Shown here: piece after piece, positions 17,197-25,173 of the stretch
How positions within the stretch are numbered: position 1 is the stretch's first letter
Layout of the letters: each line of letters opens with the position of its first letter
Assembly: GCA_002371265.1 (NCBI GenBank)
Contig: DFGT01000024.1
Span: 1-64,000, forward strand
Length of the DNA: 64,000 bases
From: Bacteroidales bacterium UBA3743
Lineage (GTDB): Bacteria; Bacteroidota; Bacteroidia; Bacteroidales; Paludibacteraceae
Direction: 5' to 3'
Program-made: the position numbers and the translations under genes
Notes under the pieces: model-generated
Told to the model about the DNA's origin: nothing
The model's database searches: none
What the model saw: only the letters and a program-made list of their open reading frames with translations

Positions 17197-18564
17197 ATGA
17201 TCAAGAAATTTATTTCCGTTGTTGCGGCAATTACCTTCAACTCATTTATAGGTTTATCTTATGCTGCAGCGGATAACAATGAAAACGAGGAAGTTGCAGA
17301 GGCGGAAGACAATGAAGCTGAATCAGAGGCAGAAGACGACGATGTTGCGTTAGAAATACCTGTCGATTCTACTATTTCACAAAAGGATACATCAGATTGT
17401 GATGAAATTAAGGATGTGGCATGTCTTCATGTGCCAGAGGCTATGGAAATCAGTTTGGACAGCCTGATCAACGCATATCGCAAGAATTATTTGCAGTCGG
17501 ACTGCATCACAGATTCAATCGGAGAAGTGTTGGAGGACAGTGTCTATATCGAAAGACTGAAGGCAATTCCGTCGATTATGGAGATGAACTATAATAATAT
17601 AGTCAAGAGATACATTGAGCTATACACTGTGAAGAAGAGAAAGCAGGTGGAGTATATGCTCGGTCTCGGCAAATACTATTTCCCAATATTTGAAGACGTG
17701 CTTGATAGCGAGCAGATGCCGATAGAATTGAAGTATCTGCCAGTGATCGAGTCTGCTCTTAATCCACGAGCATTCTCAAGAGCCGGTGCGTCTGGTTTGT
17801 GGCAGTTCATGTTCTCCACAGGAAGAATGTACGGACTTAATGGCAACAGCCTTGTGGATGACCGTCGTGATCCGTTCAAGTCGACACATGCCGCAGCCAA
17901 ATATTTGAAGAATCTGTATGGCATCTACAAGGATTGGTCGCTTGTGATTGCGGCATATAATTGTGGACCGGGAAATGTGAACAAGGCGATTCGTCGTTCG
18001 GGTGGCAAACGAGATTATTGGGCTATCTACCCTTTCCTACCTCGCGAGACACGTGGCTATGTGCCTGCGTTCATTGCCGCCACATACACGATGACATATT
18101 ATGCGGAGCATAAGATTTGTCCGGCAAACATCCAGTTTCCTCTTGCCTGCGACACTGTCCATACAACAAAGCGTATGAGTCTGCAGCAGATTGCGGCAAT
18201 TTTGGGTCAGGATGTTGAGATATTGAGAAATTTGAATCCTCAGTATCGACGTGATATCATTCCAGGCTCAAAGGATTACACCATCTGTTTGCCAAGTTCG
18301 GCAGTCAACGGATTTATAGAGCACGAAGACACAATCTGCAATTATAAGAAAGAGGAACTTTGTCCGCAGCGTATACAGGTGGAGCCAGCGTCATACGGCA
18401 GAGGCTATTACGGACCAAGCAACGGACGTGTCTACAGAGTCCGTCAGGGCGATACTCTCGGAGCGATTGCAAGACGCAACAGAGTGAGCGTGGCTCAAAT
18501 CAAGAGATGGAACAATCTACGCTCCGACAAATTGTCGATCGGACAGAGGTTGATTGTGAGATAA
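17197..18564 (+). CDS. Membrane-associated lytic murein transglycosylase with LysM (MltD-like)
   Basis: A 455-residue exported peptidoglycan-cleaving enzyme. The ATG at 17197 is preferred over one 18 bases upstream because it begins a clean signal peptide (MIKKFISVVAAITFNSFIGLSYAA) and clears the DUF5683 stop. A very acidic Glu/Asp/Ala stretch follows (residues about 27-50). The SLT catalytic domain has Glu185 in PVIESALNPRAFSRAGASG and the AAYNCGPGNVNKAIRR motif. One LysM domain is at the C-terminus (about residues 412-455, YRVRQGDTLGAIARRN to LSIGQRLIVR). The linker contains a degenerate second LysM-like region (RMSLQQIAAILGQDVEIL). Last gene of the par operon. Confidence 0.92.
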   Translation: MIKKFISVVAAITFNSFIGLSYAAADNNENEEVAEAEDNEAESEAEDDDVALEIPVDSTISQKDTSDCDEIKDVACLHVPEAMEISLDSLINAYRKNYLQSDCITDSIGEVLEDSVYIERLKAIPSIMEMNYNNIVKRYIELYTVKKRKQVEYMLGLGKYYFPIFEDVLDSEQMPIELKYLPVIESALNPRAFSRAGASGLWQFMFSTGRMYGLNGNSLVDDRRDPFKSTHAAAKYLKNLYGIYKDWSLVIAAYNCGPGNVNKAIRRSGGKRDYWAIYPFLPRETRGYVPAFIAATYTMTYYAEHKICPANIQFPLACDTVHTTKRMSLQQIAAILGQDVEILRNLNPQYRRDIIPGSKDYTICLPSSAVNGFIEHEDTICNYKKEELCPQRIQVEPASYGRGYYGPSNGRVYRVRQGDTLGAIARRNRVSVAQIKRWNNLRSDKLSIGQRLIVR

Positions 18565-18583
18565 TTAGATAATTTATAATATT

Positions 18584-18612
18584 AAAGACGGGGCATATCC
18601 TCGTCTTTTTTT
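18584..18612 (+). terminator. Rho-independent terminator of the parAB operon
   Basis: AAAGACG-(11 bases)-CGTCTTT with the run TTTTTTT directly after, 20 bases past the transglycosylase stop. Confidence 0.8.
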
Positions 18613-18717
18613 ATTTGATCATTTTTGCAGTGTATTTAATAGTCCGTAGATTGCTTGTTCGGTTATTGTAATTCCTCTATCCTAAAAAAAGGTAATGCAT
18701 TCCAAAATTTAGGTATG

Positions 18718-18746
18718 TTGATATTTAATCTATAAGAATATCTTTG
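18718..18746 (+). promoter_or_regulatory. Promoter of the DXS-like gene
   Basis: TTG at 18718-18720, 18 bases, then TATCTTTG at 18739-18746, a good match to the Bacteroidetes -33/-7 pattern; the start codon is 29 bases further on. Confidence 0.55.
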
Positions 18747-18775
18747 CATCAGTTAACAACCAAAACAAGAATAAA

Positions 18776-20533
18776 ATGTATATTGAAAATATTAAGTCAC
18801 CGTCCGACTTGAAGGGACTGGATATCAAGGCTCTTAAAATTGTCGCAGATGAGACACGTGCCGCTGTGCTCAACCGTGTGAGTAAACATGGTGGACATGT
18901 TGGACCCAACCTTGGTTTTGTGGAGGCGACTGTGGCGCTTCACTATGTTTTCAATGCTCCTGAAGACAAATTTGTGTTTGATGTCAGTCACCAGTGTTAT
19001 CCACACAAGGTGCTTACCGGCCGTGCGTCTGGTTTTCTTGGCAATGTTGACGACATGAATGCCATAAGCGGATACTCTTCTCCTGCGGAAAGTCCTGTGT
19101 ATGATAATTTTGAGGTGGGTCATACATCTACATCTGTAAGCCTAGCCACAGGTTTGCAGAAAGCGCGTGATGTCAAAGGAACAAAAGAAAACATTATAGC
19201 AATAATCGGAGACGGCTCGCTTTCAGGTGGTGAAGCTTTCGAAGGACTCAACGAAGCGTCCGAGTTGGGTACAGGAATAATTATCGTTGTCAATGACAAT
19301 GAAATGTCGATCGCTGAGAATCACGGTGGAATCTACAAGAATCTTCGTGCGTTGCGTGAAAGTAAGGGTGAATGCAAGCATAATTGGTTTAAGGCGTGGG
19401 GATTTGAATACAAGTATCTGGAGGAAGGAAATGATGTGGAGAAACTGATTGAGATATTCAAATCAGTAAAAGACACAGACAAACCAACTGTTGTGCACAT
19501 ACATACAGAAAAAGGACATGGTTTTCAGCCTGCCGTCGACAATAAGGAAGGATGGCATTGGGGAATGCCTTTTAACCTTGCTGATGGAAGCCGACCTGCA
19601 ACTCCTGCTTTTGATAGTTATGAGCAGCTTTATAGCGACTGGATGCTCCGTGAAATGAAGAAAGACCCTACCCTTATAGCTGTAACGGCTGGCACTCCTG
19701 CGGCTGCCGGATTTACTCCCGCAAAACGTAAGGAAGCTGGATCACAACATATTGATATGGGTATTGCGGAAGAACAGGCAGTAGCCATGGCGAGTGGAAT
19801 GGCAAAAGGTGGTTTGCGACCAGTCTGGACCGTTTATTCCACTTTCATCCAGCGCACATACGACCAGATAGCTCAGGATTTGTGTATCAATTCGAATCCA
19901 GCCGTCATAAATGTAGCTTGGGGAGGTACTGGCACAATGAACGACATCACCCATATATGTCTTTTCGACATTCCTATGCTATGCAGTATTCCAGGTCTTA
20001 TTTACCTTGCTCCGACCAATTGTGAGGAGTATTTCGCAATGCTTAAATGGGCAATCCTTCAGGATAAGAAACCTATCGCTATTCGTATTCCAAGCAACGG
20101 TGTGATCCACACATCTGATAAGGTAGACGAGGTATATAGCTATGAGTCAAAATACAAAGTGACGCATAAGGGCTCGAAAGTGGCTGTTATTGCGGCTGGA
20201 TCTTTCTATCAGAAAGGAGAAAATGTGGTAAAAATCCTTGCTGAAAAAGGAATCGATGCTACGCTAATCAATCCTCGCTATCTTAATGAAGTCGACGCTA
20301 CTACTCTTGACAGTCTTAAAGCAAACCATAAGTTGGTCGTGACTTTGGAGGACGGTTGTAAAGACGGTGGTTTTGGTGAACGTGTGGCCTCTTATTTCAG
20401 TGCTTCAGACATGAAAGTTCTTGTCGGTGGTGTGAAAAAAGATTTGTATGACAGGTTTGATGTCCATCAGTTGTTGTCCGACAATCGTTTGTTAGACGAA
20501 CAGATTGTTGAAGACATCTTAGAAATTATTTAA
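18776..20533 (+). CDS. 1-Deoxy-D-xylulose-5-phosphate synthase-like enzyme (short form)
   Basis: A 585-residue thiamine-diphosphate enzyme of the DXS/transketolase family. DXS-like motifs: DVSHQCYPHKVLTGR, EVGHTSTSVSLATGL, the ThDP/Mg site GDGSLSGGEAFEGLNEAS...NDNEMS, HTEKGHGFQPA, and the pyrimidine domain DMGIAEEQAVAMASGMA and YSTFIQRTYDQIAQD. It is shorter than classical Dxs (about 620-640) and differs at usual positions (SGYSSPAES in place of GGFPK-type text), so it is probably a paralogue rather than the housekeeping Dxs; the true reaction could be another acyloin condensation. It stands alone with its own promoter, followed by a stem-loop and an AraC regulator. Confidence 0.75.
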   Translation: MYIENIKSPSDLKGLDIKALKIVADETRAAVLNRVSKHGGHVGPNLGFVEATVALHYVFNAPEDKFVFDVSHQCYPHKVLTGRASGFLGNVDDMNAISGYSSPAESPVYDNFEVGHTSTSVSLATGLQKARDVKGTKENIIAIIGDGSLSGGEAFEGLNEASELGTGIIIVVNDNEMSIAENHGGIYKNLRALRESKGECKHNWFKAWGFEYKYLEEGNDVEKLIEIFKSVKDTDKPTVVHIHTEKGHGFQPAVDNKEGWHWGMPFNLADGSRPATPAFDSYEQLYSDWMLREMKKDPTLIAVTAGTPAAAGFTPAKRKEAGSQHIDMGIAEEQAVAMASGMAKGGLRPVWTVYSTFIQRTYDQIAQDLCINSNPAVINVAWGGTGTMNDITHICLFDIPMLCSIPGLIYLAPTNCEEYFAMLKWAILQDKKPIAIRIPSNGVIHTSDKVDEVYSYESKYKVTHKGSKVAVIAAGSFYQKGENVVKILAEKGIDATLINPRYLNEVDATTLDSLKANHKLVVTLEDGCKDGGFGERVASYFSASDMKVLVGGVKKDLYDRFDVHQLLSDNRLLDEQIVEDILEII

Positions 20534-20556
20534 ATTAAAAAATTGGATATAGACAC

Positions 20557-20593
20557 GAGGATAGTTAAGGGCGGAACGCCATAACTACTCCTC
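20557..20593 (+). ncRNA. Structured leader element 1 (GGGCGGAAC stem-loop)
   Basis: GAGGATAGTTA pairs with TAACTA-C-TCCTC (11 pairs, one bulge), enclosing GGCG-GAA-CGCC. There is no T run after it, so it is not a simple terminator. The left arm and loop are nearly repeated at 21612, before the flavodoxin gene. It sits 97 bases before the AraC regulator start and may be a leader RNA or a protein-binding site. Confidence 0.4.
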
Positions 20594-20689
20594 TCTAGTG
20601 CGAGAATATAACTGCTCGTTTGGGCTCTCTCAGATCTGGTTGGTGATCTTTTATAGCAAAATATTTTAAGCAAACTTAAACAACTTCTT

Positions 20690-21577
20690 ATGCAAGAGAT
20701 ATTTTTTAACACAATACAGGAATTCAACGACTATCAGGGTGTTGAGACTCTTCACCCTCTGATAAGTGTAATGCGAGTGGAGAATGTTGATCACATCAAG
20801 GAATGTGTGATGCATTACGGCCTTTATGCCATCTATCTTAAGGAAAACAAAGGATGCAAACTTTCATATGGACGTACACCATACGATTTTGACGAGATGA
20901 CAGTGACAAGTTTTGCTCCTGGGCAATCGGTTAAAGTGGAGCCTAATCCTGATGTGCCATTTGCAAAGTTTACCGCTCTGGCGTTTCATCCTGATTTGCT
21001 CAACCGTACATCCTTGGGAAAACAGATGAGTCGCTACGGATTTTTTGACTACTCGTCAAATGAGGCACTGCATCTTTCTGCTTCTGAAGTGGAAATTTTC
21101 CGTGGAGTTCTTGCAATGATAGATCAGGAATTGCACCGTGGTATCGACAAACATACTAGGGAACTTATAGTTTCAAACATAGAGTTGCTTTTGAACTATT
21201 GTCTGCGATTCTACGACCGTCAGTTCATCACTCGTGAGGAGATCAACCATTCTGTGGTGAAGAAGTTTTTGTCTTTGTTGGATGAGTATATCACAACAAA
21301 GGCGGAATCTGAAGGTCTTCCTACCGTGGCGTGGTTCGCGGATAAATGTTGCTTGTCAAATGGCTACTTCGGCACGCTTATCAAAACTGAGACTGGAAGG
21401 ACAGCAAAAGACATCATAAATGACCATCTTCTTGTTAAGTCAAAGGAACTTTTGCAGTCTGACTTTCTGACTGTCGCCCAAGTCAGCCAGCGTCTAGGAT
21501 TCGAATATCCACAACATTTTGTCCGTTTTTTCAAAGCTCTTACAGGTCGTACACCGTCGCAATGGAGAGCTGCTTAA
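20690..21577 (+). CDS. AraC-family transcriptional regulator
   Basis: A 295-residue regulator. The C-terminal 95 residues form the AraC DNA-binding domain: LPTVAWFADKCCLSNGYFGTLIK (first helix-turn-helix), GRTAKDIINDHLLVKSKELL, then LTVAQVSQRLGFEYPQHFVRFFKALTG (second helix-turn-helix), ending GRTPSQWR. The N-terminal part is a cupin-like sensor with no ligand motif I can name. It lies between the DXS-like gene and two flavodoxin genes in the same direction; regulators of this type often control adjacent oxidoreductase or flavodoxin genes, so it is the likely regulator of one of them. Confidence 0.9.
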   Translation: MQEIFFNTIQEFNDYQGVETLHPLISVMRVENVDHIKECVMHYGLYAIYLKENKGCKLSYGRTPYDFDEMTVTSFAPGQSVKVEPNPDVPFAKFTALAFHPDLLNRTSLGKQMSRYGFFDYSSNEALHLSASEVEIFRGVLAMIDQELHRGIDKHTRELIVSNIELLLNYCLRFYDRQFITREEINHSVVKKFLSLLDEYITTKAESEGLPTVAWFADKCCLSNGYFGTLIKTETGRTAKDIINDHLLVKSKELLQSDFLTVAQVSQRLGFEYPQHFVRFFKALTGRTPSQWRAA

Positions 21578-21611
21578 AATTCATCTAAAGACTTAGATAC
21601 TGTTTATAATT

Positions 21612-21647
21612 GAGGATTGTCAAGGGCGGAACATCCTTTCCATCCTC
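21612..21647 (+). ncRNA. Structured leader element 2 (GGGCGGAAC stem-loop)
   Basis: GAGGAT pairs with ATCCTC, with an inner AAGG/CCTT stem holding GCGGAACAT. The first 21 bases differ from element 1 at only two positions. The flavodoxin start is 31 bases downstream, so the element lies in that gene's leader. Confidence 0.4.
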
Positions 21648-21678
21648 TTTAATGCAAATTAAAATAATTTATAAAACT

Positions 21679-22167
21679 ATGAATAAACTTATTTCATTCA
21701 TTCTTACATTATTTATCATTATGGGACTATCTGCACAAAACAAAAAAACTGTTGTCGCCTATTTTTCAGCTTCTGGTGTTACTGAGGGGGTTGCAAAAAG
21801 ATTGGCAAAAGAACATAACGCCGATATCTACACTATAGAACCAGCTCAGAAATATACTTCTGACGACTTAAATTGGCGTAACAACAAAAGCCGTTCTTCT
21901 GTCGAAATGAAGGATTCAAAAGCCAGACCTGCGTTGAAGGAGAGTAAAAGTCTTGCTCAATATGATGTGATATACATAGGCTACCCTATTTGGTGGAATT
22001 TGGCACCACGTATCATCAACACGTTTATCGAACAGGCTGATATGGATGGAAAAACTGTCATTCCATTCGCAACTTCAGGAGGAAGTTCGATCACTCAGTC
22101 AGTAAGTGATCTTAAATCCTTGTATCCAAATATCAAATGGCAGAGCGGAATGCTTATTAACAGATAA
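21679..22167 (+). CDS. Exported flavodoxin
   Basis: A 162-residue flavodoxin with a signal peptide (MNKLISFILTLFIIMGLSAQ). The FMN phosphate loop is VVAYFSASGVTEGVAKRLA, and GYPIWWNLAPRIINTF carries the aromatic residues that stack on the isoalloxazine. The ATG at 21679 is preferred over upstream starts that would translate the stem-loop leader. The protein stops at WQSGMLINR, without the last helix usually found after this strand in related flavodoxins, so the C-terminus may be slightly truncated. A second flavodoxin-type protein starts 10 bases later, so they are co-transcribed. An exported flavodoxin would work in the periplasm as an electron carrier or reductase. Confidence 0.82.
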   Translation: MNKLISFILTLFIIMGLSAQNKKTVVAYFSASGVTEGVAKRLAKEHNADIYTIEPAQKYTSDDLNWRNNKSRSSVEMKDSKARPALKESKSLAQYDVIYIGYPIWWNLAPRIINTFIEQADMDGKTVIPFATSGGSSITQSVSDLKSLYPNIKWQSGMLINR

Positions 22168-22177
22168 AAATCCAGTT

Positions 22178-23308
22178 ATGAAGAGTATTTTTTCAAATCT
22201 ATATTTGGTTATGGCCACGTTATTTATGATGTCCTGTCAGAATGACGAAGCCAATGCCATGCCACCTGCAGATGACGACATTTCAGAGAATGTGAACAAG
22301 ACGCTGATTGTCTATTACAGTTATACAAATCATACTGAGGAAATTGTGTCTGATCTCAAAAGTCTAGTCGACGCTGATGTATTGGAAGTGGAGCCAACAG
22401 AGAAAGGTCTTGACTATGCTGCCAATAACTATAGAATTGGCACAGAGCAACTTACCAAAATAAAGGATAATCCTGAAGAAGAAAGCAGTTATCCGGCTAT
22501 AGATCCAGTCGATGTTGACATGAGCAAATACAACACTGTTATCATAGCTACCCCACTCTGGTGGAGCCAGATGTCTTCAAATATGCAGACTTTCTTGTTT
22601 AAGTATAGTGGAATGATGGCGAACAAAAATATTGGGCTTATTGTAAGTAGCCATAGCAGCGGTATTAGTGGTGTCGAGGCGGATGCAAAACGACTTGTGC
22701 CAAATGGAAAATTCTTAAAAAGTCTTTGGATTAATAATGCCAATCATGCCAAACGTAAGTCTCTTCTCGAACAATGGTTAAAGGACATTGAGTATGCTAG
22801 TCTTGGATCAAATGTCACATCCCAAACGATGATTATCAATGTAAATTCACATAATCTTATTGTTGATCTTGCCGACAATTCGTCTGCGGCATCACTTATT
22901 GATTTATTGAAAAATGGTCCATTGACATATGAAGCTCATGACTATGGTGATTTTGAAAAGGTGGGAGATATAGGTCATTCTCTTTCTGAAAACAATGAGC
23001 AAATAACAACAGAGCCAGGAGACGTGATTCTTTACCAAGGTAGCAATATTTGCATCTATTACGGCACTAATTCATGGAATTTCACTCGTTTGGGTAAAAT
23101 TAGAGGAGTGACACATAGTGAGTTAAAGGAGATTCTTGGTGATGGAAATGTGACAATCACACTATCTATAGGCAGCACATCTTCTGTCAACACAGTCAGG
23201 GCATCAGATGGTTCTTCAAGTCAAATATATTCAATCAGAGGCCACAAACTTGCTTTTGTTCCAGAATCAGGAATTTATATAGAAAACGGAGTGAAGAAAA
23301 TGAGGTAG
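22178..23308 (+). CDS. Lipoprotein with flavodoxin and cyclophilin-like domains
   Basis: A 376-residue modular envelope protein. N-terminal lipobox: VMATLFMMSC with Cys20. Residues about 40-205 are a flavodoxin (LIVYYSYTNHTEEIVSDL, then ATPLWWSQMSSNMQTFL). Residues about 215-335 match the cyclophilin-like fold family (TMIINVNSHNLIVDLADNSSAASLIDLL, then DVILYQGSNICIYYGTNSWNFTRLGKI). The last 30 residues (QIYSIRGHKLAFVPESGIYIENG) resemble short Bacteroidetes C-terminal sorting-type tails. Flavodoxin plus cyclophilin-like fusions occur in gut anaerobes, but a substrate is not known. Start at ATG 22178, 10 bases after the preceding stop. Confidence 0.82.
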   Translation: MKSIFSNLYLVMATLFMMSCQNDEANAMPPADDDISENVNKTLIVYYSYTNHTEEIVSDLKSLVDADVLEVEPTEKGLDYAANNYRIGTEQLTKIKDNPEEESSYPAIDPVDVDMSKYNTVIIATPLWWSQMSSNMQTFLFKYSGMMANKNIGLIVSSHSSGISGVEADAKRLVPNGKFLKSLWINNANHAKRKSLLEQWLKDIEYASLGSNVTSQTMIINVNSHNLIVDLADNSSAASLIDLLKNGPLTYEAHDYGDFEKVGDIGHSLSENNEQITTEPGDVILYQGSNICIYYGTNSWNFTRLGKIRGVTHSELKEILGDGNVTITLSIGSTSSVNTVRASDGSSSQIYSIRGHKLAFVPESGIYIENGVKKMR

Positions 23309-23405
23309 CAAATTTGAGAACTATTTTCTTATTTTTGAAAACTAAAACAAGAAATATTTCATAACGTGGTTTGGATTTATCCAAACAAAAAGTAAAATCC
23401 ATAAA

Positions 23406-23435
23406 AAAGGAACCAGCGTTTTGACTGATTCCTTT
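23406..23435. terminator. Bidirectional terminator between convergent genes
   Basis: AAAGGAACCAG-(8 bases)-CTGATTCCTTT, one mismatch in the stem; an A run precedes it and a T-rich tract follows, so it can end both the plus-strand flavodoxin transcript and the minus-strand pdxJ transcript. Confidence 0.65.
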
Positions 23436-23458
23436 ACTTTATTTTGTAACCTTCAGTA

Positions 23459-24181
23459 TTAAGCCCCTACTCCCGACAATCTGGCATGTGGAAAGAATTG
23501 GGAAATGCGACCTCTTTTTTCTAAGTTGATAAAGTCGCACACGTTATTGATTTGTTCTGCTATAGATGTGCCAAATTTATTGTCGAAGAATGCACTGCCA
23601 ATAGTGAATGTCCAAGGCTGTACATTTTTGATGAATTGTAGACGCTCATAGCTGTCTATGCTTCCGGCAACACATATAGGTAGTCCTGTCTTTGACACCA
23701 TATCAGAAATCAGTTGCTCGGCGTCGTCAATGTATCGATAACCTAATAGGTCTATACCAAAGACTCCTTTTTCCTTCAATCTTTGAGCCTCTTCCACCAT
23801 CGACTCTATACTTCCTTTAAGTACGGATGGCCTGTCGACAATCTCACCAACAAACGGCATATAAGCAAGTTTGTGTGTTTTGCAGTACTCAAGAATTTTG
23901 TCAGAGTACATAGTGCCCATAAGAAGGTCGACGCCACACTTCACTGCCATCTCTGCACCTTTTAATCCTTCCTCTTCTGTGTATTCAACCACCTCTAAAA
24001 CAGTGCGTTTGCCGCATGCTTTCATCCTGGCAAAAATACGTTGCATCTCTTCAAGTGGAAGCGGCTGCTCCTTGAATCCCCAATATAGGGCTTTAGAGTC
24101 CTTACATTGTTCAAATATTTCGTATGCATTCCTCACTGTAAGGTCGTTGTGAGTAAGCATTACAATAAGTTCTGGTTTCAT
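23459..24181 (-). CDS. TIM-barrel protein of unknown function
   Basis: A 240-residue protein with the repeating strand-helix pattern of a beta/alpha barrel: KRTVLEVVEYTEEEGLKGAE, CGVDLLMGTMYSDKILEYC, VFGIDLLGYRYIDDAEQLI, LPICVAGSIDSYERLQFI and FTIGSAFFDNKFG. The late glycines in VAGSIDS and TIGSAFF are where phosphate-binding barrels hold a substrate phosphate. It follows pdxJ by 13 bases, so a role linked to vitamin B6 or a phosphorylated small molecule is plausible, but I do not recognise a specific family. Confidence 0.6.
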   Translation of the reverse strand: MKPELIVMLTHNDLTVRNAYEIFEQCKDSKALYWGFKEQPLPLEEMQRIFARMKACGKRTVLEVVEYTEEEGLKGAEMAVKCGVDLLMGTMYSDKILEYCKTHKLAYMPFVGEIVDRPSVLKGSIESMVEEAQRLKEKGVFGIDLLGYRYIDDAEQLISDMVSKTGLPICVAGSIDSYERLQFIKNVQPWTFTIGSAFFDNKFGTSIAEQINNVCDFINLEKRGRISQFFPHARLSGVGA

Positions 24182-24194
24182 GTGATTAAGATAA

Positions 24195-24911
24195 TTAAGC
24201 TTTTAGACATTCAAGATACTGGTGTATTGTTTCTTCAATACCAAGGTAAAGAGCATCGCTGATTAGTGCGTGGCCGATTGAAACTTCGTCTACCCAAGGA
24301 ATCTGCTGATGGAAATATGCAAGGTTCTCAAGGCTTAAGTCGTGTCCGGCATTAAGGCCCAGTCCACATTCTCGCGCCACTTTTGCAGCCTCTAAATATG
24401 GTCTGATAGACTTTTCTCGGTCAGCCGCATAATTTGTTGCATACGCTTCTGTGTAAAGCTCTACTCTGTCCGCTCCGATTTCTGCAGCTTTACGAATCAT
24501 TTCTGGCTTTGGATCCACGAAAAGGGAAACACGAATTCCGTGGCTCTTGAAATCAGCAACTATTTTACGCAAATAATCTTCGTGTTTGATTGTATCCCAA
24601 CCTGCATTGCTTGTAATGGCATCTTCTGCATCTGGCACAAGAGTGACCTGTGCTGGTTTGATTTCGTTTACCAATTCAATAAATTTAGGCACTGGATTGC
24701 CTTCGATGTTAAATTCCTGAGTTAGCAACGGTTTGAGGTCGTGTACATCCGCATAACGGACATGACGCTCGTCTGGACGAGGATGTACAGTGATACCCTG
24801 AGCTCCAAAACGCTCACAATCCAATGCGAATTTTACCAAGTTTGGCATATTTCCACCACGAGCATTACGAATAGTGGCAACCTTATTTATATTTACACTT
24901 AACTTCGTCAT
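24195..24911 (-). CDS. pdxJ: Pyridoxine 5'-phosphate synthase (PdxJ)
   Basis: The 238-residue TIM-barrel enzyme that joins 1-deoxyxylulose 5-phosphate and 3-amino-2-oxopropyl phosphate in the DXP-dependent vitamin B6 pathway. Motifs: [81 protein letters not shown] and [15 protein letters not shown]. The ATG at 24911 gives the standard N-terminus; a longer frame to 24965 adds only a basic tail that the family lacks. One substrate, DXP, is the product expected from DXS-type enzymes such as that at 18.8 kb. Confidence 0.95.
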   Translation of the reverse strand: MTKLSVNINKVATIRNARGGNMPNLVKFALDCERFGAQGITVHPRPDERHVRYADVHDLKPLLTQEFNIEGNPVPKFIELVNEIKPAQVTLVPDAEDAITSNAGWDTIKHEDYLRKIVADFKSHGIRVSLFVDPKPEMIRKAAEIGADRVELYTEAYATNYAADREKSIRPYLEAAKVARECGLGLNAGHDLSLENLAYFHQQIPWVDEVSIGHALISDALYLGIEETIHQYLECLKA

Positions 24912-25173
24912 TTTTTCAGTTGTTTTTCTGTTTTTCCGCAAATGTAATACGGTTAAATGAAACAAAAAAGTGGTTGTTCCTACTCATAAAACAGTTGTTC
25001 CGAAATTCGCAAAAGAAATATCAACCGTATTGTAATTCGGCTATTTTAATGACATAATTGTTGGTTTTGCCACATTTTCCCTTTCTTGTTGTAGATTTGG
25101 GATCAGCACACTTATAAATATAGGCTATACAGGCATTTGATTCCGCCAATTGCCATCTTGGTCAGCTTCCAAA

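Noticed and set aside
20557..20593. Rho-independent terminator of the DXS-like gene
   Set aside because: The stem is strong but no T run follows, and a near copy of it sits in another gene's leader.
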